Of a stretch of DNA of 64,000 bases, positions 46,586 to 57,240 are shown piece after piece; position 1 is the stretch's first letter; every line of letters begins with the position of its first letter. The stretch is from Ariolimax columbianus (Eukaryota > Mollusca > Gastropoda > Stylommatophora > Arionidae): assembly GCA_036924085.1 (NCBI GenBank), contig JAVGWX010000001.1, forward strand, positions 8,670,681 through 8,734,680, given 5' to 3'. The notes beneath the pieces are model-generated. The model did not search any database. It was not told where the DNA came from and was given only the letters and a program-made list of their open reading frames with translations. The translations under genes and the position numbers were made by a program.

Positions 46586-47165
46586 AATATAATGTCACAA
46601 AAAGTTTCACATCGCTCTGTCACAAAAAGTGTGACAGCCAACCAAAAAACAGTATCCTGACAACAACAACAGGTCACAACAAAATAGTGCCTAAAAATAG
46701 TGGCACCAAAAATGTCACAATTAAATAGTGCTTTAAAAACAGTGTCATAAACAAATGTCGCAACAAAATAGTGCCTCATCAAAATAGCAATTTAAAACAT
46801 AACACAAAAATGTCACAATTGAATAGTGTATCAAAAATAGTGGGCCAAACAAATCTAGCAAGAAAAAGGTCACATTAAAACAGTGGCTTAAACAAATGTG
46901 TTAGCAAAAAAAATGTCACAACAAAAAGAGCCTTAACAAAATAGTGACTAAAAACAGGACAAAAAAGTCACAATTGAATAGTGCCTCAAAAACAATGGCA
47001 CAAACAAATGTACCAGTTAAATAGTGCCTAAAAAACAGTGGCTCAACCAAATGTTACAATAAAATAGTGTGACAACATAATGGTTTGACAATAAAATAGT
47101 GTGACAACATAATGGTTTGACAAAAAAATAGTGTGACAACATAATGGTTTGACAACAAATAGTGC
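46586..47165. repeat. AT-rich satellite, about 42-bp unit
   Basis: Irregular units of the form aaaatagtgcctcaaaaaca plus gtggcacaaacaaatgtcacaa recur about a dozen times with heavy divergence. At 47056-47165 a 32-bp sub-unit (aatagtgtgacaacataatg) is repeated three times nearly exactly. Confidence 0.8.
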
Positions 47166-48425
47166 CTCAAAAAATTGTGCCACCAAAATAAAACACCCAG
47201 CCATGGAAGAACGCATGCGTGATATCATGCAAGCATCCTGTCAATAAAACTGTAGTGGTTGGCGGTCCTTTGCCTCTGTTTGAGTAAACACACAAAAATA
47301 ACGTGTTTCTCGCTGGGCATGATATAAGGCTTGGGAGGTCAAGGGTTAGACAACCCTATCTGATATAGTGAAACGATCGCGTAGACAAATATGTGCAGGC
47401 GTTCTTGAAACATGGGGAACCTTCCGCAGAATAGACAAAGTATTGATAGGCTATTCAGAGAACAGCTCGTCAAGCTGGAAACCAAAGAGGCGCTAAAGGA
47501 TGGCTTACTATAACGTAATGCAAAATGGATGTCAAGGAATTCACAGTAAACGCCCCCGTACATGACACATGATTTTGATGAGCATTAATTGTGGTCTCTA
47601 AGGCAAGTTAATGAAAATTCCTGTTTTATAAACATTGCATACGTTATATCGTTTCAGAGAGCAACATGATATTCACTCAGCCAATACATTAACCAATCAA
47701 CCAACCAATCAATCAGTCATTTGATGCATATAGGTCTAAGGAAGAAACCTGTATCAAATGCTTTCATGTATATATATTTGTTCGTACTTCATCTTTTAGT
47801 ACTATTTCCGTATATGTCTCCAGTGTGTTTTTCCGTCTTCACCAGTGCATGTGGGTTTCATGGTTGAGGCATATGAGCTTGGCAGGAGGAATGTTTCTCC
47901 GATATAAATATAATTGATTCCATTCACATTGTTATCGTGGGCGGATACGTCCTGACTGCCAGCCTCTGACATGGCTTCACGTTAATCACTAATGTCCTCC
48001 TTCAGCTACACAGAACATTCACACCAGATTAACCACCGTCTCCTCAAAACAGTTATTTATCGTATCCTGACAATACTGTCTAATCGAACATCTATATTCC
48101 ATACCTCCATTCTTTACTACTTCCATTAAACTGTTGCCAGTTACTTGCTGATGTGCTCTTTCAGCAGTTATGTCTCCGAGAGTTCATTTCTCTAATGTTG
48201 ATCTTTTTTCATGATTTCTTGTTATGACATTTGTGAGATGTTATTCTACTCTGATCTATGACACGTTTATCAATATTTCCCCCTCAATGATTAAGACACG
48301 CTCTATTTTTTATTACTGTTCGTACAAACAGGAGATCTGGTATTACTGCAGTTTCGTCGATGAAGGCAGTCTGTGCAAAACGTTTATGTGTATTAAAGTG
48401 CTGTTTTCTGTAGTGCATTATTTTA
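47166..48425. other. no gene recognised
   Basis: About 1.25 kb without a recognisable frame or element. Confidence 0.4.
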
Positions 48426-49460
48426 CATACACGCTATGATACGGACAGTTATTCTAATGCGCAATGATACTGACAGTTATGTTATATACGTTATGATACT
48501 GACTGTTATATACGCTAGGATACTGACTGTTATACACGTTATGATACTGACTGTTATGTTATATACACTAGGATACTGACAGGGATGTTATATACACGTT
48601 ATGATACTGACTGTTATGTTATATACACTAGGATACTGACAGTTATGTTATATACACTAGGATACTGACAGTTATGTTATATACACTAGGATACTGACAG
48701 TTATGTTATATACACTAGGATACTGACTGTTATACACGCTATGATACTGACTGTTATAAACGCTATGATGCTGACTGTTATATACGCTATGATGCTGACT
48801 GTTATATACGCTATGATGCTGACTGTATATACGCTATGATGCTGACTGTTATATACGCTAAGATGCTGACTGTTATATACGCTATGATGTTGACTGTTAT
48901 GTACGATATGATGCTGACTGTTATATATGCTATGGTGCTGACTGTTATATACGCTATGATGCTGACTGTTATATACGCTATGGTGCAAGGTTATTTTATA
49001 TTCGCTTTGATACTCATGTAAAGTAAGTAGCACGTCCGTTGCAGTACGTCGCTTCTTAGAACCACCAAGCTATTCGGCTATTTTACGTTTATTGGTACGG
49101 TAGGTTGCCATTACATTCGGTACGGATAGTTATGTTATATTCTCTATGATACCTACCGTTTTTTTTAAATATCTGCTATGATACATCTAGTTATGTTACA
49201 TTCTGTGTGATGCATATAGTTCTGTAATATTTGCTGTGATACCTACAGTTATGTAAACATAAGCTATGATGTCTATAGCTATGTTATATTCGCTTTGATG
49301 TCTATAGCTATGTTATATTCGCTGTGATGCCTATAGCTATGTTATATTCGCTATGATACCTACAGTTATGTCATGTTCGCTGTGATACCTACAATTATGT
49401 ATACATTCGCTATGATGTCTAAAGTTGTGTTATATTCGCTGTTATACCTAATAGAGTTAT
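48426..49460. repeat. 24/29-bp minisatellite family, about 1 kb
   Basis: The left part has 29-bp units (gttatgttatatacactagg plus atactgaca). The middle (48720-48990) has 24-bp units (gttatatacgctatgatgct plus gact). The right part (49110-49460) has diverged 29-bp units (tatgttatattcgctatgat). The three blocks share one ancestral motif. Confidence 0.9.
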
Positions 49461-50354
49461 GTTACCTTCATCTTGTCTTAGTTTGACTCCAATCGGGGTA
49501 TAGGTCCACCACTACAGCTGGCCTTCTTCGGGAAGCCTGTGCTCATGTATTTTCTGCGCGTTTGAACTGATAGCTTATGTAGCAATTTATTTAACCCATA
49601 GAGTTTGATGGCACCATAAATAACTTTCTTTAGTCGCATTTGACGGCATACTTGTGGATGCAGTGGTCTTCCCAAGTATTGAGCTCCGAAATCCGTTCGG
49701 TTATCTTACATCAGTTATCGGTAATAATTCGGCAATGATGATATAAGTCAATCAAAAACGTAAATTTATTTAGAATATATTTTACAAATCAATTTGAGAG
49801 GTCCTTGAAGAGACTATTTTTTGGGGAAAGTGCCTTCATTTTGTTCAAAGGAGTTCCCCGATAAATTATAGTGTGTTTAAAACAAACTTTAGAACTTCAA
49901 TTTTAACTGTTGAATGTTAATTAAATGAAACTAAGTATATATTTTATTGATTAAAAAGTATATACAAATTATTAACAACAAATTTAATTTATTTACACTG
50001 AATCAGGATAACATAAAAGAGCAACGCACTTTCATCAAAAACTTTTGTCCTGATAAAGTTTTTAAATTGAATTAAAAATATGTTCTAACTATTTTCAAGT
50101 CTTTGATTTCGCTCCGGGTTATTAATAGTCCATAACCGTATTCCGTATTTTAATTGTTCCAATGGCACCAAGTATTCCCCTTTGATCTGAATATGTGACA
50201 ACAAAGGCTGTCCCTAGGGAACCCTCAGTTTGTATTGTTACGTAGATAGACCACTCTCGTTGAAACGTCACATTCTAAGACTGACTAATTGACGGAATTT
50301 TTGTGTGTCAACTACCAATGCAACTATAATATTGTGTTCGGGAACCAAAGATGG
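49461..50354. other. no feature recognised; AT-rich
   Basis: No frame or element is recognised. Confidence 0.4.
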
Positions 50355-50565
50355 ATATGTAGTTGGTTTCATGGCAGGAATCTATCAAATGATCACTCTC
50401 AACAGTTATTTGATTTGTTTTGTACCAGGAATTTGTTTTATTTCTTTGTGTTGATTATAGATTGATTATTAATCTTAGCACAATATGAGTTCAGTTATGT
50501 AGTCCGTGGTGGAATGTGAGGTTTCAAGGCGGTTTTCCAGTGAGTCAGACGACCTATATACAGTA
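50355..50565 (+). repeat. Dispersed repeat family, third copy
   Basis: It matches 17885-18100 on the same strand: atcactctcaacagttattt, ttatttctttgtgttgat, gcacaatatg and the ttttccagtgagtc segment. Divergence is high. Confidence 0.65.
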
Positions 50566-51653
50566 GACAATGCATATATCTTCGCTTGCACACTTATTTT
50601 TTAGAGACGATGTCACGAGAGTGATGTGACCGACGTACATACGATATTATGGTATTAGATGATACTCTCATTTATTTATATACATATTGGCTATCAAACT
50701 CTGAATTGTGGTGAGACATTCTGAAACTATTAGTAGTGTTATTTTATGTAGGATATTGTTATTTTATGTGTGATATTGTAATTTGAATTATGCTTGTTCT
50801 GATTATCTTTAAAATGATATTTAACTGATGGACAAAGATTCATTACTTGTTGTGGTGCATCTAATTTGGTTATCGCACATTGAAGAAAAACTGAAGGTTT
50901 ATTGACCAAACTGCCGCAGTTTATTTTCTCTCAAACCCATTGTTTGTTATTGAATAATCAAACATATGTTTACCTAGAACAGGGCACTTCCAGCTTATTA
51001 GTACATACTAATCACAAACAACATATAATTATTTGGTAAGTAAAAATTGACACTTTCGTCAACTAACTTGTTCGCATATTTCACAGTCGGACTATTAATG
51101 ATTTGTATGGTTTGTTTTGTTAACTTAAAATAACAATATCTAATCACGTGTGTGATCATGTGACCGTAAGCATAACAACCATAGCATCATTAGACCTTAA
51201 ACTTATCTGGACTATCGACGATTGCCATCATATGCACCCATCTATATGTATGATAGACGACATTATTGGTACGTATATGTAAGCCTGATATGGCACATAC
51301 TGCATGTATAGGTGTACGTGTATGAATGTGTGTGTGTGCGCGCGAGTATGTGAGTGAGTGATTGTGTGAAGGGGTGAACATGCGTGTGTGTATATGAGTA
51401 CATGTAATTGTGTTAGCGTGTATGTATGTGCAAGTGTGTTTTCGTATTAATATGTGTATAGGCGTGAGTGTGTTTGTGAGGAATTCACATAAAGGATTAA
51501 CTGCCATAGAGTACTCATAACATACAACGTGACCTGACACTTAAATTATTGCATTGTGTGCACTTTGATCTGTATATGAATTATACTTTAGGAAAAACAA
51601 AATAACATGAAATGAATATACCTCTCTTAATGCATTGTTCAACTTTATTTCAG
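50566..51653. other. Probable intron or 5' flank of the mucin-like gene
   Basis: AT-rich sequence with a TG-rich stretch at 51310-51480 lies upstream of a splice acceptor at 51652-51653. I recognise no upstream exon with a signal peptide. Confidence 0.4.
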
Positions 51654-53839
51654 AAGGGCATCTTGACGCCGGCAGAAGCGAGGATCAGCATAATGGGTCA
51701 GAGGTCGTTAACATCACGCAGTTGACAGCAATGGCAGGCTCTGAGTTGTCAAACATGTCTCAGACGGTAGCACCTAGATTAGCGATTGAGTCACCTAATA
51801 TCGCCGCAACATTCAAACTACCAGAAAAACAAAACCAAGCTGTGGTAATTAATCAATCAAGGACGACAAGAACACACGCATTTAACATGTGGTTAGGACT
51901 AGTTAGCAAAACAATAGGAAACTGTAAATCAGGAAAGCTAGGACTGAGTGAGATATCTGATATAAGAAGTTTAAAAAGTTACGCCTTATGTTTGCATTAC
52001 GAAGACAGTAAAGTAAAAAGCAGATGCCTTTCTGCAAACGTCGGTATTAAAGAGTGTAGAAGATACAGAACACATGTGTGCTATTCAAATGTATACGAAA
52101 CGTCGAGAATATTTTGTAAGCTTAACAGTTTATTAAAATCCAAACGGCGACAGAACATTGTACATATCATCCTTCAAACTGAGAAGATAGACGAGACTGT
52201 GGTTAGATGTAATACAATTTGCCGATGCAAAACTGTCAAGGAAACTTCGGACATCAAATGTGCTCAAAAGAAATATCTTAACCGCATTTTGAAACCGAGA
52301 CGAAAAAAGCGAAGTAAGAACATAAACAACGAGAGCTCTGACAACAGCGAACCAGAACTGGGAGACAATTTGCGCAATACTTTTTCTAACGGACCTTCTC
52401 AGGGCAACTATGACACTAACGGCCTATCAACTTCGCAAAGAAATAACTTGCCAAGCCAATCATTGCTTGCGTTATTCCCTAATTATATTTCTACTGCAGG
52501 CTCGCTCCCAGAGAGTATTGTTACTGTGATCCTACCACAAGCCGTTACCATAGAAACAAAACACGAGACAACCGACGCTTCGACATCTAACGGAAAGATG
52601 ACTGGTTCGTCCACTACTGATGTTTCGTCAGTGAAAACCGTAATAAACATACTTACAGCTGGCAAAGCAACAGATCACTTCACAACAAAACAATTCACTC
52701 CAACAGGAAGACTGAACGATGGCGTCACAACAACAAAACCAACGGTAACAAAAACAGGCCCACAACATACCTGGCTTGCAACAAAAAAAGCAATCACAAA
52801 AGCACACACTCTGAAAACTGAGACTACGGCTGCAGAAACAGTCACACCAGCAAGCATTTCAACAGCTCAGTTTACAACAGTAAGAGCAACACAAATAATT
52901 TCAACAACAGACACACCAAGATCTCATGCAGCGACAACTTCCACCACAACGTCAACAACATATACTTTGAGAACTAATGCCACGACGGCAAACGTCCTAA
53001 CATCCAGACCGTTTACAGCTGAGTCTACAACAATACATACCTATACGTCACAGACTTTGAGTGGAACAACAGCCCAGATCGATAGACCATTCGAGTTGAC
53101 AACTCTAGCTCCACAATCATCCACTATGATAACACTCTTACTAACAGCTGATCCAATCACAAAACACAGTATGACAACACGAATATTAACACATGATCAA
53201 ATAACAACACACAATATGACAACAATAATATTAACACCTGGTCCAAAATCAACACATGGTAGGATAACACGTACATTAACACATGGTCCAATAACAAAAC
53301 ACAGTCCGACAACACATGCACTAACACCAGATCCAATCCCAACACACCGTCCGACAACACATACACTAACACCAGATCCAATCCCAACACACCGTCCGAC
53401 AACACATACACTAACACCAGATCCAATCCCAACACACCGTCCGACAACGCATACACTAACACCAGATGCAATCACAACACACCGTCAGACAACACATACA
53501 CTAACACCAGATTCTATCACAACACACAGTCCGACAACACATACATTAACACCAGATCCAATCACAACACACCGTCAGACAACACATAAACTAACACCAG
53601 ATCCAATCACAACACACCGTCAGACAAAACGTACACTAACACCAGATCCCATTGCAACACACAGTCCGACAACACGTACACTAACACCAGATCACATTGC
53701 AACACACAGTTCGACAACACGTACACTAACACCAGATCCCATCCCAACACACAATAATACTACTCCCGGACTGACCACAACAACTCACGAGCCAAAGCTA
53801 CCTGACGTTACCACATCAAACATCTACACCGGTTATCAG
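51654..53839 (+). CDS. Mucin-like extracellular protein, large internal exon
   Basis: An open frame of about 728 codons is bounded by a good acceptor (tttatttcag just before 51654) and a consensus donor (cag then gtaatgag from 53840). I therefore read it as an internal exon. It begins with two bases of a split codon and ends in phase 0. The N-terminal part has N-glycosylation sites (NITQ, NMSQ, NQSR). Residues about 90-201 hold ten cysteines, from NCKSGK to CRCKT and IKCAQ, suggesting a small disulfide domain of unknown family. A basic RRKKRSKN segment (possible proprotein cleavage) follows. Then comes a Thr/Ser/Pro-rich region of about 500 residues, ending in fourteen 15-residue repeats. It looks like a heavily O-glycosylated secreted or membrane mucin. 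No signal peptide or membrane segment lies in this exon. The specific family is not recognised. Confidence 0.65.
53150..53779 (+). repeat. 45-bp coding repeat, 14 copies (mucin PTS repeats)
   Basis: Fourteen units of 15 residues of the type DPIPTHRPTTHTLTP stay exactly in frame. The three or four central units are nearly identical at DNA level, and the outer ones diverge. Thr and Pro are almost invariant, while the fourth and seventh positions vary. Confidence 0.9.
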
Positions 53840-54334
53840 GTAATGAGATACATTTGTGAGAATATCATACGTGTTTGGCGTGAAATTTGTGATCTGTGAC
53901 ACAGGATAAATGTCATAACAGGTGTGCTAAGACTGTGCTCCATAAATGTAATTTAAATTAATTAAGTTTAAACTTGTAATAAGATAAATGAACATTGCAC
54001 CGACGTGAAAATGTTTCTTTTACCTATACACTGAACCCCTCGAAATGGTCCACTGTTAGCACACATAGACTTTGAATAAGAATATATGTTAATTTTTGTG
54101 TGTGTAAATATCTCCTTTCAGGTTTGTTGATCTCTTCCTTCATTCATATGTGAAATATTCGTTTTCCAGGGTGAAGTTCTTTTAGTTTGGTCGGAGTTTG
54201 TGTACTTGTTCCTGTTTCTGCTTCCTGTCTAAATGATACTTGTTTAACATGGACATTGTTGGTTAGGAAGGAAAGCACATAATTGTATGCTGACTTATTG
54301 TTTTTTTCAGTTTATATAATCAACATTTAGTAAA

Positions 54335-56405
54335 TAATCTGTCTAATATGGAGCAGAAACCTGGCTTCTTACAAAGAACACCAAGAAGAGTATTGACGCT
54401 TTGGAAATGTGGGTATCCAGAAGACTTGGAATAGGCATTGGACAGATCATAAAACAAATAGTGAGGTTCTAGAACAACTCCATGCAGACAGGATGCTACT
54501 GAAGGAAATACAAAACAGAACAATAGAACATTTGCGTTATGTCAAGTGACATGACAGTCTGCTGAAAGTTATATTGGAGGGAAGAGAAGAAGATTGAAAG
54601 CCAGAAGGTGGCAGATGTACAGATGGCCAGATGTACAGACATCAAGATGTGGTCGGGGCACAGTTTGACTGAGTGTACAGATAGACAGACATCAAGATGT
54701 TGTCGGTCACAATTTGACTGAGTGTACAGATGGACAGACATCAATATGTTGTCGGGCACAGTTTGATTGAGTGTACAGATGGACAGATATCAAGGTGTGG
54801 TCGGGGCACAGTTTGACTGAGTGTACAGATGGACAGACATCAAGGTGTGGTCGGGGCAGTTTGACTGAGTGTACAGATGGACAGACATCAAGATGTGGTC
54901 GGGGCACAGTTTGACTGAGTGTACAGATAGAAAGACATCAAGATGTTGTCGGGCACAATTTGACTGAGTGTACAGATGGACAGACATCAATATGTTGTCG
55001 GGCACAGTTTGACTGAGTGTACAGATGGACAGATGGACAGACATCAAGATGTGGTCGGGCACAGTTTGACTGAGTGTACAGATTTACAGATGGACAGACA
55101 TTAAGGTGCGGTTATGGCACAGTTTGACTGAGTCTATAGATGGACTGACATCAAGATGTGGTCGGGGCACAGTTGGACTGAGTGTACAGATGGACAGACA
55201 TCACGATGTGGTCGGAGCACAGTTTGACTGAGTGTACAGATGGACAGACATCAAGGTGTGGTCGGGGCACAGTTTGACTAAGTGTACAGATGGACAGACA
55301 TCAAGGTGTGGTCGGGGCACAGTTTGACTGAGTATACAGATGGACAGATGGACAGACATCAGGATGTGGTCGGGCACAGTTTGACTGAGTGTACAGATGG
55401 ACTAATGGACATACATCAAGATGTGGTCGGGCACAGTTTGACTGAGTGTACAGATAAACAGATGGCCAGATGGACATACATCAAGATGTGGTCGGGCACA
55501 GTTTGACTGAGTGTACAGATGGACAGACATCAAGATTTTGGTGGGCACAGTTTGACTGAGTGTACAGATGGACAGATGGACATACATCAGGATGTGGTCG
55601 GGCACAGTTTGACTGAGTGTACAGATGGACTATTGGACAGACATCAAGATGTGGTCGGGCACAGTGTGATTGAGTGTATAGATGGACAGACATCAAGGTG
55701 TGGTCGGGGCACAGTTTGACTGAGTGTACAGATAAACAGATGGCTAGATGGACATACATCAAGATATGGTCGGGCACAGTTTGACTGAGTGTACAGATGG
55801 ACAGACATCAAGATGTGGTCGGGCACAGTTTGACTGAGTGTACAGATGGACAGATGGACAGACATCAAGATGTGGTCGGGCACAGTTTGACTGAGTGTAC
55901 AGATTGACAGACATCAACATGTGGTCGGGCACAGTTTAACTGAGTGTACAGATGGACAGACATCAAGGTGTGGTCGGGGCACAGTATGACTGAGTGTACA
56001 GATGGACAGACATCAAGATGTTGTCGAGCACAGTTTGACTGAGTGTACAGATGGACAGATATCAACATGTGGTCGGGCACAGTTTAACTTGAGTATACAG
56101 ATGGACAGACATCGAGATGTGGTCGGGCACAGTTTGACTGAGTGTACAGATGGACAGATGAACAAATGGGCAGATATCAAGATGTGGTATGGGCACTGTT
56201 TAACTGAGTGCACAGAGGGACAGATAGATAGCTACCAAGATGTGATTAGGACACTATTTAACTGAGTGTACAGATGGACAGACATCAAGATGTGGTCGGA
56301 GCACTGTTTGACTGAGTGTTCGAACCTGGCAAGGGACAGATGACAGCTGGAGATCAATTACTGTCAACTTCCGTTGCGGAAACGGCACTTGATGATGATG
56401 ATGAA
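54335..56405 (+). mobile_element. LINE C-terminal region with internal 1.7-kb minisatellite
   Basis: Left of the array the plus strand reads YGAETWLLTKNTKKSIDALE, MWVSRRLGIGIG and, in another frame, NSEVLEQLHADRMLLKEIQN followed by VILEGREED. This is the thumb and tail of a LINE RT. Right of the array, in order, are WTDIKMWSEHCLTECSNLAR with DR, then one base later DSWRSITVNFRCGNGT and a stop that opens a (TGA)n run at 56373-56402. The two halves are one ORF end split by the 49-bp repeats. The parallel segment SWTDTVAEWTNLRPGEARLA in the relic at 40575-41560 supports the alignment. It is probably an intron insertion in the mucin-like gene. Confidence 0.75.
54625..56320. repeat. 49-bp minisatellite expanded from LINE coding sequence
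   Basis: About 33-34 copies of gacagacatcaagatgtggt plus cgggcacagtttgactgagt (49 bp) are present. Some carry an extra gatggaca. The unit encodes WTDIKMWSG with HSLTECTD in the next frame, the same residues that occur once in the LINE just to the right. It yields open frames in several phases, which are not genes. Confidence 0.9.
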
Positions 56406-56595
56406 GACGATGAGTAGCTACGAATTTCTAATGAAAACCTTAAACTTAATGGCAATATTTGTCGTGATATTTTTACTCATGTTTCGGAAACCGATTATCG
56501 TATATCCAAAAGTACAAATTAACCAAGTTTTGAGATTTGCAATTTTCGTTGCACAATTTATAAATGCAAGCAATGTTTTTATTTGACATGACTAG

Positions 56596-56769
56596 TGCTC
56601 CAAGCCGTCTGCAGTTGAATGTCTGCTAGAAGCTGCAAGCCTCAGTCTTCAGGGAGAGATGTCGAAGAACGAGGAAGACACGCTGATTACCAATTCTGAT
56701 AATCTGTTGGATAAACTCAACCAAATGACCTTATCTAAGTCAAATTATAACTCTTCTGAAGTTCTGTCC
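56596..56769 (+). CDS. Possible 58-codon exon downstream of the mucin-like exon
   Basis: The frame is open from an AG at 56594-56595 to a perfect donor (gtaagt from 56770). It starts and ends in phase 0, which matches the phase-0 end of the exon at 53839. The peptide begins CSKPSAVECLLEAASLSLQG and continues NEEDTLITNSDNLLDKLNQM. Its composition is protein-like and acidic, possibly a cytoplasmic tail. The acceptor's pyrimidine tract is weak and no homologue is recognised, so this is a hypothesis. Confidence 0.3.
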
Positions 56770-57142
56770 GTAAGTTGGAATTGTTTGTAATAAATGCATC
56801 GATGACTATCACCGTTACCGACATCCTCACCTTCATTATCTATTGGGTGTGTCGACTGTAGGACGATATAATGTCTATGACAGCTTTGTCCTTGGCGTGC
56901 TTACTTGTAGTAACATTGTTTACATTTTCTCGGTCAATGTTTTTAGGTTACTATGAGGACGTTGTATCTTGTTTAAATAACAGACATATGTGTATATGCA
57001 AGGCAGCTAGATAACTGAACAAAGACAAAACAACACGAAACATTCTCAATGTATTGAAACAAGCAAAAAAAGAAGTGCAAATGTCAGCTAGACAGTGTGC
57101 AAATGGCTATTTGATACATTCATGTGAGAATGTTCAACATGC

Positions 57143-57212
57143 TTTCTTCTTCTTCTTCTTCTTCTTCTTCTTCTTCTTCTTCTTCTTCTTCTTCTTCTTC
57201 TTCTTCTTCTTC
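57143..57212. repeat. (TTC)n tail of the minus-strand LINE
   Basis: About 23 TTC units lie on plus, so (GAA)n on the LINE sense strand, directly after its coding end. The related insertions at 31521 and 21341 also end in GAA repeats. Confidence 0.95.
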
Positions 57213-57240
57213 GTAAGCTGTCAAACGTCAACCTATATTT

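Noticed and set aside
56374..56586. 70-codon frame with hydrophobic, membrane-like segments
   Set aside because: It starts inside the (TGA)n tail of a LINE and runs through AT-rich DNA. No splice or family support.
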